From Parapristionchus giblindavisi (lineage: Eukaryota > Nematoda > Chromadorea > Rhabditida > Diplogasteridae), in contig CALSFV010000387.1 of assembly GCA_943737045.1 (NCBI GenBank), positions 124,001-188,000 of the forward strand: DNA of 64,000 nucleotides, in the 5' to 3' direction. Position 1 is the first letter of the stretch. Every line of letters starts with the position of its first letter. Positions 9,974 to 21,022 of this stretch are shown here, piece by piece. The position numbers were made by a program, and so were the translations under genes. The notes under the pieces are model-generated. The model had not been told where the DNA came from and made no database searches. It was given only the letters and a program-made list of their open reading frames with translations.

Positions 9974-10207
9974 TGCTATGTATGCTCCAAAGTCTATTAT
10001 TATAACCAAACTGCATCTTAGCATACACATTTGCATTTGACCACATTACCCTATTCTATGCTAATGACACGTCATCGTAGTTGACGTGCTGTCTATATTG
10101 GTAATTCCTTCATTCTTATCTAGTTCATCCTGTTGTACCGGTGGTACTTTTTCTATCTCTACAATAAAGTCTCTATTCTACTACGTGTTGTGTCCAAGTA
10201 CATAACA
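9974..10207 (+). repeat. 3' long terminal repeat of gypsy element
   Basis: 234 bp, matching the 5' LTR base for base by eye; offset 4488 throughout with no indels. It is followed by the ATGAT target duplication at 10208-10212. Confidence 0.95.
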
Positions 10208-11308
10208 ATGATAAACAATAAGAACAGGAAGAGCATCACTCATATACAATAAGGCTTCATTATTTCTTTGATGAATGTCCATAGGAAACTAAATGCAAAG
10301 ACTGGTGTTTTTTTTTGAATATTTACTAATTACCTTGTATTTCATCCAGAAATGATATTTAGAAGAAGGATGCTCATGATTATGAAATCGATCTATATCA
10401 GCACATCTGGCCTAGATAAGATATAATTAAATAGAAAGTTAAGTATGATAAATAAATATACTAACCTCATAAGGAACAACAACTCTTTCAATGTTTTCTG
10501 TTTTTCTTTGTTCCAGGGAGATCCAAGCTACAATGCGATCTATTCATTATTTGATTATAATTGGATGATCGAATTTGTCAATTATCCCAACCTCTGTATA
10601 GATTTCTCCCGTCTATGCCACTAATTACATGATTATACTTGATGGAATAAATATAAATAAAAGATCTAACATAATGAATATTGATAGAAAACATCAACAG
10701 CTGGACAATCTTCTGGAGGAGGAACTGAAGGAATTGTTGATTGATGAGAACATGAATCTGGTTCATTCTAAAAAAAATTATGTATATCATTCAATATATC
10801 AATATAATGGACCTTATGATATGATATTAGAACAGTCAAGATAGTCTTGTCTCCTTTCTTGCATTCAACTGAACGAGTAACAAATGATCTTCCATCAAAG
10901 ATACGTTTGACATGATAATCAACCGATCCTCTTTTAGAAACTGAAACAAAATCATTTATACAACTCTATCTACACTCAAATATTCAATTATGGATATGTA
11001 AAAAATAACCTGATTGAGTGAATAAAGATTGAATAGAATGACAATAGAATGAAGAAGGAACAGTAAGATTAGAAGCTGCTAAGGCCTTCAATTCATATTA
11101 TATTCAAATGTTCAAAACAAAAACAAAAATGAATTGATAACCTGTGAACAGAGCAAACCTCCATAAGCGGTTTCAAAATTCGACGGACTATCTAAAGTCA
11201 CATTTCTGTAATTGCAAAAATGAATAAACGGTTGAAATAACGAAAGTACCTGTAGATATCCTGATTGATTTGAATGAAGTTGAAACAATCTTTGATAGGA
11301 TCTTCCAT

Positions 11309-12348
11309 GATGACAACAACAGAGGGAGTGACCAGAGATGCAAACCTGTTGATAAGAAATGAGAGCTATTAAAGGAACAGGTCAAACTATTGATCATCAT
11401 AGATCATTCAATTATATTAATTCTATTTATGCATATTATCATAAACTACATATAAAATTGAACGGTGATCGTGTTTTTTACCGACTATTTGACCATGAAA
11501 AGGGTAAATATAGTGTAACTATGGGGCTCGGCGTACACCAGACAGGTTTGGTGCGTCGTAGTCGCGATTAGTTCAAATATAATCTTTCCATGAAATAGAT
11601 ATTAGATTGAACAAAAAGTCATGCTCCATTTCGACATTTTTATATTCTTTACCTTAGAAAATTGTAAAGTAAGTTAATGATTGCCAATAATAACATAATG
11701 CATTTATGTCCTTCAGTCATCATTTAGGTATCGAATATACTTTGTCACTCAAATCGACCAAATCTTTCTGTTCAATCTGATACAATTCATACCATATGGT
11801 AAATGTTTTCATCCATTCAAATCTGCGGATGTTATCTTCCGTTGTCGATGAAACCATTTGAATGGAGAATATGAATGAGGGTTTGTATTATATGAAAGTG
11901 TCATTATTCCTATGTAGATATATCTTTAGAGAATAGAAGAATCATTCCCATGGGAAATAGATTCCATTTATCATATCATACACTTTTAGTTGAAATAGTT
12001 GAAATTGAAATATATATTGAAAGTTATTCAATTGATTCATATAATATTTGAATGGACAATTATATTTCTTCTTCTTCCTTCTTCCAATTCTTTCTCACAC
12101 GAAACACTTGCAATCTTCTCTCAATAGAATAAAGATTCTATTCATTCATATATTCTAGTAACACTTATATTTACTCTTCATAACTATTTTATGTCAATCC
12201 ATTTCTTTTTCATTCTCTCTTTATTCATCTCTATTCTTTTTAGACTCCGCCCATTTCTGTTAGTCCATCTTCATCTACATCTTCATTTACTTCATCTATT
12301 GATTAGATGACGAATCAATCAATCAATCGATAATTCTCTAAATGGATA
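11309..12348. other. Intergenic region between divergent thioesterase C and the ligand-gated channel
   Basis: About 1 kb separating the start of minus-strand pseudogene C from the start of the plus-strand channel gene, so it should hold both promoters. Open frames (for example 11359-11571) show no family resemblance and are not called. No tRNA, repeat array or convincing TATA box was seen. An ATCAATCAATCAATC run lies at about 12314-12330, just before the channel start. Confidence 0.6.
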
Positions 12349-15300
12349 ATGATCTACCTATTCATTCTCCTCTTTCTTCCATCTATTCATTCATTCATTT
12401 CATTGGAAGACAATGTATCAACTACAGCAATAGATGATATCGAGAAGATACTCGCTCTTGTTCCTTCTTATAATAGACATTCTTATCCCAATCAACATAG
12501 AGGTATATTGTTTCAATCATTATTATTCACTTGAGGCTCATCATTGTTTTATCGATTTAAATAAACTCAAAATTAAATTCGAATGTCCTTTTGTTTTTCA
12601 CTTCATTTCATATTTTAAATAATACCTTGATGAGATTCTATAGAGAGAGAGAATGAAGAGGGGATCTCACCATACTACATTCGACTTCTATCGTTGTCTG
12701 AAATATGAGAATGATATATCCATTCCATATTTAGATTCATCTCTCGAGTAGACTACTTGAATAGAGAGATGATAACATTAGTGGAATGATATATTACCCC
12801 CAGTTGCAAAGAATGAACTTAGACTTTTACTTTTTCCTTGAAAGAAAGAATGAATCTATAACATTGCATTTAACAATTCGATTGAAATACCCACATAATC
12901 ATACTTTTATATGTATTGCTTAACAAAAAAAAAACAAATAAAATAAATTAAATTACAGATGAAGCAACGATAGTGTATATACAGATGTATATAGAAGGAA
13001 TGAGTTCATTTCGAGCTCAGACTATGGTACTCTCATTCTTATTCTGTTATTATATATATCTATGTATACTTTATCTCTTCTATCAATAATCTAGACGCTC
13101 TAGAAGACTATAGAAATAAAGAATAATAAGAGAATGAAGATGAATAGATCATAGAGGAAGACCACAGTATTTCAATATTTCTGATAAATACATGGCCATG
13201 AGTAGTTGCTTACTTTTTATATTAACAATATATTCCCAATAAATCTTATAAGTTTAATCACATAGAGAAATATTATTATAATTTAAATCGAGATGGAATA
13301 GTTGTTTCTTTTCAGGATTTTCAATTGGATATTTACTTTCAAGAGAAATGGGAGGATCGACGTCTTATTCATAACAATACAAAAAGAATTCTCGTTAAGG
13401 TATATCACATGACTTCCGTTTATTTAGATGATCATATGAATGAGAAGACGAAGGGAGAGGGAGAGATTATAGAGGTAGAGGGAGAGATTGTAGAGGTAGA
13501 GAGGGAGAGGGAGAGATTCAAGAGGTAGATAGGGAGAGGGAGAGACTCTTGAGGTAGAGAGGGAGAAGGAGAGGGAGTGGAACCCATTTCGTATTGTCTT
13601 TCATATACATCTGTCACATTTATGAAAAGATGTATCTAGATTTGAAATCATGACAATTGAATCCCAAAGGAGAAGAAGTTGTCTATTGGTATATGTATAG
13701 AGATAGATAGAATAAAGATCATTATATGTTTCATATACTGACATACACTGATCAAACTGAAACAAATCCATGATATATCTCGTTTTGAAGTCAACAAATA
13801 AATCTATTATATTGGTGGTAATGAACTTTCTCTATATATTATACAGTAACAAATACATTCTAGTTTCTATGTTATTCTTTATCTCTTTTTGATCTTTTCT
13901 CTTTGTCTAGTCTTCTCTTCTTTGAATTGACAACTAATTTGTCTTCATCAATAGATCTTCTTCTTCTTCTTCAACTAATCAATCATCTTTCACTTATGAT
14001 ATCTCATCAAATCTGTCCACTCTTCATCCCCTTCCATTCCTTTCTCTATTCTATCTCTTATGATCTCATTAACAGAAGTGTATCCATATGTATGTTTTCA
14101 ATAGACAACATTATCTAGCATTTTGGAAGAGAAGAAAAAGAGGGAGAGGAAGAGACAAGGGAGAGGGAGAGACGAGGGAAAGGGAGAGGGAGAGACGAGG
14201 GAGAGGGATAAGTTTCTTCTTATCTTGTTCATTGAATCTCTAAGGGGACATACATCTCTTTGACTCTTTTCCAACTTTTCATTCGACAGCTAAGAATCTC
14301 CATTGTAGTATTCAACTAAACAAAGGAACGGCTACTAGAATAGTCTAGAATAGATGGAATACAAATGAAATATATGCGAAAACATCAAAAGTTATCAATC
14401 TCTCTAAATAAGAATAGAAGAATTTGCAGAATATTCTTGCATTTGTAGCATCATAAGACAAGATTTGCATTTCGTTTGTTTTGATTTTTAAAAGTATGCA
14501 CGTTAGTTCAGCCTCTGTAATAGCGGGGCAATAAGGAAGGAATGGCGAATCGCGTTCTTTGCTGATTTTTGTTAGTGCGGGAGGTTTCAAGCCTAGGAAT
14601 TTCTCTCCATTGAACCACCGTGATATTGTGAGTGAGAATGTATCCATTTCAATTCTAATAGTATAATGAGATCATATTACATTCTACACATTTTCTCATT
14701 GTCTTTAAAAGCACACCTCGAGATAATTCGAAACACTCCCCTCAGACAATACTCTCTCGCTTTCTTTGTCTATGAGAGAGCGTTGCCAGAGCGAACATTA
14801 AAATTATCTCGGGCACGCCTTTAAAAGGAAGATAGAATAGAAATTTAAGCCGAGTTCAAAGTTGAAAGAACTTGTTCTGTGAAATTTCGTTGATGGAAGT
14901 GTAGACAGACCAAACTGAACACAGATGAAAAGTAGTCTAAGAAATGGGGAACATTATTCACCAAAGATATACTAAAGTATTTAATATATATTTATAGGAT
15001 CCTAAACTCTTCTCATTGATATGGCATCCAGATCTTTACTTTGCCAATGCACGAACTGCAGATTTCCATCATGTGACTAGACCAAACTTTCTTGTATGGA
15101 TATATCCAAATGGAACTGTTTGGTATGATTGTAGGTATGACTCCGCCCACTATGAATACAGTAATCATGATATTATTGATTGATTATAGAGTATCACTAA
15201 CTGCATTGTGTATGCAGAATCTAGCTAGATATCCAATGGACACTCAAAAGTGTAATCTTAGGATATTAAGTTGTAAGTTTATTACTTTATTGAAAATGGA

Positions 15301-17047
15301 TAATATTGTTTAAATATTGATTTAAGATGCTTATGATAATGAACAAGTGATAGTGAAATGGAATGGAGAAAGACCAATAGAAAAGAATGAAGAGATTAGA
15401 ATGCCTGATATGAGACTAAGAAGTATAAGAGATAGTCTAAGAAATGATTCATATGCTACTGGTATATATCTATATATTCCTTCTATTTTTCTATTCATAT
15501 TATTGTCCAAACCACAATGGATATTGTGAAATGAAGTGTTCGAAATGGTTTGAATAGTAAATTATCCTACTATTCCACTTTTATTTTAAACGTTCTTCAT
15601 ATACTATACAACCTTTTATACTTATCCTATCAGTCAATTAGATTAGTATGAATAATATTCAACTTGATTGATATAGGGGTATGGTCATGTGCAGTGGCTG
15701 AATTTCTTGTCGATAGAGAAATAACTCATCACATAATTCAATCTTATGTTCCTACTGCTTTGATTGTTGTAAGTATTCATTGATCTATTCAATAAATCAA
15801 TAATATAAATTTGAGATAATCTCATGGTTTTCATTCTGGTTGGATGTAGAAGCAGTACCAGGAAGAGTTTCTCTATCTATTACAACACTTCTTACTCTTG
15901 CAACACAAAGTAGTGCTGCTAGAATGGCTTTACCTCAGGTTATTCTTAATTTATTTATTGTTAGATCACTTATATAATCAATAATAAATACGTATATGTT
16001 TTCTTTTGTTTACTAGACTCTCCTTTTGAGTTTAGTTTAATGGGAGGGTTTAATAGTACACAACGTTCAATATAATATATACATAAGGATGAGGTATCTG
16101 TAGGCTTCATACGTCAAAGCAATCGATGTTTGGATGGGAGCGTGTATGGCATTTGTATTCTCAGCCATGATTGGTATTTATATTTGAATGAATGAATAAA
16201 GTGAAGGAATGATTCATTTCAGAATTCACAGTAGTCAATTATTGTACACGATTGAAGCCAAGGAAGAAAGTTCCGAAGACAAGTTTAGCTGATCAAGTAC
16301 AGAATTTAGTGAAAAACTATCGAGAAGAAAGAGCTGTTAGTTTATTATTTTTATCACTAAATATTGATTGTGAAACGGATAAGAGTAGCTTAATCATGAT
16401 AGATATGAACATGTAACAGGCCTCTTCCGAATACCGAAATGGTTTCCCATCAAAATTTCGTTGCCTTTCTGTGAGTTTGTAGTGTGAATAAGAACACTTT
16501 ACAAATAGAAACACTTGCAATATTTCACATTCACATTGCACTTTATTCGTTCATTTCACTACATTTTATGTAATGTGGTTTCACTAAACTATCTGAGAAT
16601 GAGAATATGAATACAAAGAATATATTAATCTTTGTAGGCTCAAGGAAATTGTTATGAAGTATCTTTGTGTACAAGTAGTGCAGCAGAACAAGCATTGATT
16701 GAAAAGAAACAAATACGGTATCAGATAGATACGGTATTCATTGATTACGGTAATCAATTCAGGGAAATCAATCAATCTCCTCCTGTATTTCTATCCAATC
16801 GATTAATGCCTCTTCCTTCGTTCAAGAGGAAAAATATCGAAGAAAAGTGAGTTTTCCGATTTATTTATATATTTTTTTGTTTTTTTTTAGAATCCAACGT
16901 GTAGAAAAGAATCGTAAATATGCTCAATCAATAGATCGTAGATCAAGATTCTATTTCCCTCTTGTTTTTGCTATCTTCAATATAATATACTGGTGGTATT
17001 ATGCATATTATGCACCTCGTAATGATCCTAACAACTATACTGATTGA
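12349..17047 (+). CDS. Cys-loop ligand-gated anion channel subunit (glycine/GABA receptor-like)
   Basis: Twelve exons, 474 aa: 12349-12502, 12959-13026, 13316-13399, 14998-15134, 15190-15272, 15327-15461, 15677-15768, 15816-15938, 16104-16173, 16223-16335, 16638-16846 and 16891-17047; total 1425 nt, in frame. Order: signal peptide (MIYLFILLFLPSIHSF), extracellular ligand-binding domain (WHPDLYFANAR), Cys-loop CMQNLARYPMDTQKC, M1 (REITHHIIQSYVP), M2 (VSLSITTLLTLATQSSAAR), M3 (ASYVKAIDVWMGACMAFVFS), a cytoplasmic loop, and M4 after RRSRF. M2 and the M2-M3 linker resemble glycine-receptor-like anion channels. The usual PAR before M2 reads PGR. Ligand cannot be told from sequence. The ATG at 12349 is chosen because it opens directly into the signal peptide. 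Confidence 0.9.
13440..13580. repeat. GA-rich (GAGGGAGA)n polypurine array in channel intron 3
   Basis: Imperfect tandem GAGGGAGA/GAGGTAGA units on the plus strand, within the 1.6-kb intron 13400-14997. Similar arrays recur at 14130-14212 in the same intron and at 17822-17945 downstream of the gene. They create spurious open frames in several phases. Confidence 0.75.
14130..14212. repeat. GA-rich polypurine array, second block
   Basis: AGAGACGAGGGAGAGG-like units with two to four repeats, in the same intron as the first block. Purine strand is the plus strand. No other feature was found in this part of the intron apart from the small element at 14704-14826. Confidence 0.7.
14704..14826. repeat. 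Small palindromic MITE, copy 1 (about 123 bp)
   Basis: Ends are TTTAAAAGCACACCTCGAGA and an imperfect inverted copy finishing in CTCGGGCACGCCTTTAAAA. A nested hairpin, ACTCTCTCG and CGAGAGAG, flanks CTTTCTTTGTCT. A second, closely similar copy lies 43 kb away at 58111-58230 in a P450 intron, which shows this is a dispersed family. Too short to encode anything. Confidence 0.8.
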
Positions 17048-17821
17048 AGTGTATTCCATTCTCTTTTCAAGTGTTTGTTCTAGTTCATATTTAGAGCTTA
17101 TTCTTCCATGATTCAATAACTATTATACGGGTTCAATTCTATTCAATGTATCATGAATTCAGATAAAGACTATTACCATGACTAGTTTATTCTGACCTCT
17201 ATTCAAAATAGTGGTAAATGTTAATGGAATACTATTGAATAATAATGTTTATTTGAGGTCATTCTATTCCATAGAAGATAGAATTGTCATGTGATCAGTC
17301 TTAATAGAATAAGAATTATGTAGATCTTAATATGAATGATTACATGGTTGTTATTGACAAAGAAGAGTGTAATGGACATTAACTATCAACGACAGACCAA
17401 CATAAAGAACTCTTCTTTTTCTACTCTTTTCTTTGTTTCAAATGGAGAATGAAATCTTTCTCTTTAACTCATCGTTACTAGTTTATTGGTCAGTAAAAAC
17501 AATGCGAACTACACTAAAACTTCTTAATAGTCGTCCCCTGAGGCTATATTGAACAGAGAACACTTTATAGACGGAGACTGAGAAATCATTAAGGATGAAC
17601 TTTTACTTTGACTGTGAGGCGTTCATAATATGGAAAGTATTCTCTCAGGGTCAAAGGTTCCCATTCGATGATTTTGGCAATTAGATGAGAGTGAAAGTGA
17701 ATACATGAGTGCTTAATTTGACTCTCTCGATCGAAGATGATGATGAATAAAGAATAGAGAAGACAGTAACAATGCACTTGATAAGTGTGGAGGCGGAGAC
17801 AAAATAAGAAGACTGGGGGAA

Positions 17822-17945
17822 TAGGTAGAAGGTAGAGAGAATAAGGTGGAGAGGGAGAGAAGGAGAGGGAGAGATAGAAAGGGAGAGGGAGAGACAGAAA
17901 GGGAGAGGGAGAGATAGAAAGGGAGAGGAAGAGATAGAAATGGAA
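17822..17945. repeat. GA-rich polypurine array, third block
   Basis: Regular GAGAGGGAGAGAYAGAAAGG units repeated about five times, purines on the plus strand. It sits about 110-240 bp upstream of the collagen 1 start codon, so it could affect nucleosome placement or bind GAGA-type factors; that is inference. Confidence 0.75.
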
Positions 17946-17997
17946 AGTAGATAGTTTGTACTCGATCTTAGAGTACTATCATAGTAATTCCATTGAG

Positions 17998-18005
17998 TAT
18001 AAAAG
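17998..18005 (+). promoter_or_regulatory. TATA box of collagen 1
   Basis: TATAAAAG lies 54 bp before the start codon at 18059, followed by a pyrimidine-rich CTTCTTCTTCTTC stretch. Spacing suits a short 5' leader, as usual for highly expressed cuticle collagens. Confidence 0.55.
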
Positions 18006-18058
18006 GAAGACCTAATGGCAATGAGAACCATCTTCTTCTTCTTCTTCTTTACTTAACA

Positions 18059-19205
18059 ATGGGAACAGAAAAGGCAGTGGCTTTCGCTTCAATCTCAGCT
18101 GCTATCGTTGTACTTGGGTAAGTAATCATATCTAACACATTATCCTCCTATAATGAATAATGATAACTGAAGAAATTATATTTGATAGCTTCCCATTCAA
18201 ATCTATTCATTTATTCATTAATTTCAGATGTCTCGGTGGTCTCGTATATATGTTGAATGATATCAACTCCTTCTATGATCAATCAATGGAAGATCTGATT
18301 GAATTCAGAGAATCAGCTGATTCTGCATGGAGAGATATGGTTGTAGTCACTAGAGTTGCCCCTACTATTTCATCTCCTGAAGTTGCCAAACTTTTCATTG
18401 GAAGAGCTAAGAGACAGGCTGGTTCTTGCGGATGTGGAGCTCAACCTAACAACTGTCCTGCTGGTAAGATCTTTATTCCATCTAGTAGTTATATACTGAT
18501 ATGATTGGTTAAGGTCCTCCTGGACCTCCTGGAGCTCCTGGAGCCCCTGGAGATGATGGAGAGAATGGAATGGATGGAAAGGATGGAAATGCTCATGTTG
18601 GAGGAGTTGAAGTAGGAAACACTGGATGTATTCAATGTCCAACTGGACCTGCTGGACCTCCCGGACCTGATGGTTCTGCTGGAGCTCCCGGACCCAATGG
18701 ACAACCCGGAGCTCCCGGAGTTGGAGGAGGAAGCTCCAGACCTGGACCTCCTGGACCTGCTGGAGATGCTGGACGTGATGGAAGACCCGGACAGGATGGA
18801 CGACCTGGAGCTCCTGGAGCTCCCGGAAGAGCTGGACGTGGACAACCTGGACCCGCTGGAAGACCCGGACCTGTTGGACCCGCCGGACCTGCTGGTCAGC
18901 GTGGACAATCTGCTGCCCCTGGAACTCCCGGACCCGCCGGAGGACCTGGACCTGCCGGAAGACCCGGATCTGATGGAGCTCCCGGACAACCTGGTACTTC
19001 TGGAGAGGCTGGAGCTCCTGGAGGAGATGCTGCCTATTGTCCTTGCCCTGGTAGAACTGGAGCTTCTTCACCAGTTGAAATGGTCCCTGCTGCATCAGCT
19101 CCCTCTGCTTATTCATCTGCTGATGTTCAAGAGTTTCATAAACAAGCTGGAGAAACTGGATATAGAAGAAGAAAAGTACTTCGTTTCCATGCTAAGACTG
19201 CTTAA
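18059..19205 (+). CDS. Cuticle collagen
   Basis: Three exons (18059-18117, 18228-18463, 18514-19205), 328 aa. N-terminal hydrophobic segment (about residues 6-30) acts as signal anchor. A furin-type site RAKRQ near residue 90 is followed by a cysteine cluster [10 protein letters not shown], then a short Gly-X-Y block, a middle cluster GCIQCPTG, a long Gly-X-Y block rich in Pro, and a C-terminal YCPCPGR cluster. This is the standard nematode cuticle collagen plan: trimers are secreted by hypodermis, cleaved, and cross-linked through tyrosines and cysteines. After the last cysteines comes a tail of about 55 residues without triplets. Which collagen this is cannot be fixed from the sequence alone. 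Confidence 0.93.
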
Positions 19206-19903
19206 GAAACAACAAGCGAATCAATAAACAATTTCATTCTATTCTATACTAAGTTTGCACATTCAATGAGAAGTTTTATGATAGACAGACACACTATTCG
19301 AAAAAGCTACACAAAGTATCGCATAAAGGGAAATAATACTTTTTATCCTAAAGATTTCGTCTCCTTATCTTTATGTACTCGCCTTTCTTGTTGTCCACCA
19401 TGACTGGTTCAGTGTACAAAACATAGATAGATAGTATAAGAAATTGTCCTTGATTCGTAGTTAAATGAATTGTAATCCCACACATATCAACACGTTTACT
19501 GCTTCGCTTTAGACACCAACAATTTCATTTAAACAATTTTTGGTGGGTTTGAAAAGTGCATTGTAGGTGATCTCTAAGTAATCCATGACATAGTCTGACT
19601 TTAATCTCTCCTCTGAAGATATACGAACTATCCATTCATTCCTTCAACCAATATAATATAGAGTAAATATAATTGATATTGTAAATAACAATTCATTCTT
19701 CTTTCTATCTCTTGTGATAATTTGATTCTATTGTACATATAATCTGATTGATCTCTTGACTTTCATTTGTTCTATTCATACATTCTTCCATAGTGAACAT
19801 TGTCGTAATAGTTAATCTCTCTAAAGAAGATAAACCTCCCATTGAAAAGATCATTCAGTTCAACAAATCATTCCATTCAATATCTTTATCATATCCAATT
19901 AAT
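19206..19903. other. Intergenic spacer between convergent collagens
   Basis: Holds the 3' ends of the two collagens, which are transcribed toward each other. AATAAA-like sequence (CAATAAACAA) occurs at about 19223-19232, just after the collagen 1 stop. Nothing else recognised. Confidence 0.55.
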
Positions 19904-21022
19904 CTATTCCATTTTTGTCTTCTCTTTCTCAATGATTGGAGCTTCTTTTCTTGATCTAGCCCATGGACGATAATTGGGTCCAAGTACCCACCATGGATCA
20001 CTGGATCCTGGAGCTCCAGGTGGTGATGGCTGATTTTGATCTGCTCCATATCTAAAGTCAATCAATCAATATTAATGAACATATGATTATTGATTACCTC
20101 GTTCCGAAGTTATCAAGAGGATGCATTCTTCTAGGGCATTGACAGTATTGAGCATCAAGACCAATAGGACCAGGTACTCCAGGTACACCGGGTGGACCGG
20201 GTACACCCGGTTTACCAGGTGGTCCAAGTGGACCACGATATCCAGGAGGACCAATCAATCCATCTCCTCCACTTTCACCAGGTACTCCAGGTAATCCCAT
20301 GGGTCCAATAGGTCCAGAAGGTCCAGGTGGACCAGGTACGAATCTTCTTCCAGTACCAGGCATACCAGGCATACCAGGTCTTCCAGGTTGACCAGGATAT
20401 CCTGTTTGACCCCTTTCACCAGGAGGTCCAGGTAATCCAGGACGAGGGAATACAAATGATCTATCACCTGAAGGACCAACTTCACCAGGGGTACCAGGAG
20501 GACCAGGAGGACCATCAACACCAGGCATTCCAGGTGGTCCAGATGGACATATCATACAATCTGGTATTGAATCTTGTTGATTAATATATGGATTGAATCC
20601 TGGTAGTCCTTGTGGTCCTGGTTCACCATTGTATCCATCGTCACCTGTTATACCTGGAGGACCACGAGGACCTGAGGGACAAGGATTAGATGAAGCAGCA
20701 CATGAACATGATGATGATTGACGTTTGGAACGATATCCAAATAATGATGATGGAGTAGGAAATGATGATGATGATGAAGAAGGATTTATGATGAACTTCA
20801 TCTCATTCCATGCTTCATTTGATGTATCCTACAAGTATTTATATAAGGATAACAATGGATTGAATAGATTGATACCTTGAAGAAGACCATATCATTCAAT
20901 ATTTCATTCTCGAATTTATTGATATCTTGAATGATGATTGCAGTGAAGATAAATGATGTGATGATTACACATATTGAAATTGCAGAAGCGATTAGAAGAG
21001 AAGTACGAGATGGAAGACCCAT
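19904..21022 (-). CDS. Cuticle collagen, second gene
   Basis: Three exons on the minus strand: 20876-21022, 20098-20828, 19904-20051; 341 aa, in frame. Starts [16 protein letters not shown] with a hydrophobic signal anchor (about 8-32). A poly-Ser stretch precedes a furin-type site (YRSKRQ), then clusters [14 protein letters not shown] and a C-terminal YCQCPRR enclose interrupted Gly-X-Y blocks. The last exon encodes a tail of about 50 residues with [23 protein letters not shown] and a charged end, longer than in many cuticle collagens. Codons are GGT/CCA/GGA-rich. It is convergent with collagen 1 but clearly not a recent duplicate of it. Confidence 0.92.

Larger units (their letters stand above)
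5486..10207 (+). mobile_element. Complete Ty3/gypsy LTR retrotransposon (about 4.7 kb)
   Basis: Full structural set: ATGAT target duplications, identical 234-bp LTRs, a primer-binding site starting TGG shortly after the 5' LTR, a structured leader of about 450 nt, one uninterrupted 1223-codon ORF, and a purine-rich tract before the 3' LTR. Domain order zinc knuckle, protease, RT, RNase H, integrase identifies Ty3/gypsy; the pol resembles the K02A2.6-like group common in nematodes. It is inserted antisense to the host thioesterase exon 8. The Gag portion is short and the first RT catalytic position is Asn, so autonomy is doubtful despite the young appearance. Confidence 0.95.
5142..11308 (-). 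pseudogene. Acyl-CoA thioesterase II-like, copy C, disrupted by an LTR retrotransposon and a nonsense codon
   Basis: Closest in layout to copy B. Exons: 11250-11308, 11142-11205, 11010-11085, 10813-10940, 10671-10767, 10466-10527, 10334-10411, an exon split by the retrotransposon (10208-10288 continuing at 5470-5485), then 5303-5415 and 5142-5254. Two lesions are visible. A complete gypsy element with a 5-bp target duplication interrupts exon 8; removing the element and one duplication copy restores the reading phase. Separately, the Trp of the GKIW motif in the last exon is a TGA stop at 5220-5222, which would remove the final 27 residues including the conserved Gln. The rest of the coding sequence is well preserved, so inactivation looks recent. 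Confidence 0.88.
17048..18058. other. Intergenic region between the channel and collagen 1
   Basis: No supported gene. The long minus-strand open frame at 17681-18031 is a by-product of the polypurine array 17822-17945 and shows only Ser/Leu/Pro-rich low complexity. The proximal end carries the collagen promoter (see 17998). Confidence 0.6.

Noticed and set aside
11359..11571. 70-codon frame upstream of the channel gene
   Set aside because: Overlaps the thioesterase C upstream region, lacks any recognisable motif or splice partner.
17681..18031. 116-codon Ser/Leu/Pro frame
   Set aside because: Generated by the GA-rich array; no start context, splice sites or similarity.
18370..19116. 248-codon minus-strand open frame (Gln/Val-rich)
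   Set aside because: Reverse complement of Gly-X-Y collagen codons always gives such low-complexity frames; the sense strand encodes a proper collagen.
18670..19227. Plus-strand Leu/Asp/Pro-rich frame overlapping collagen 1
   Set aside because: Alternative phase of the repetitive collagen sequence.
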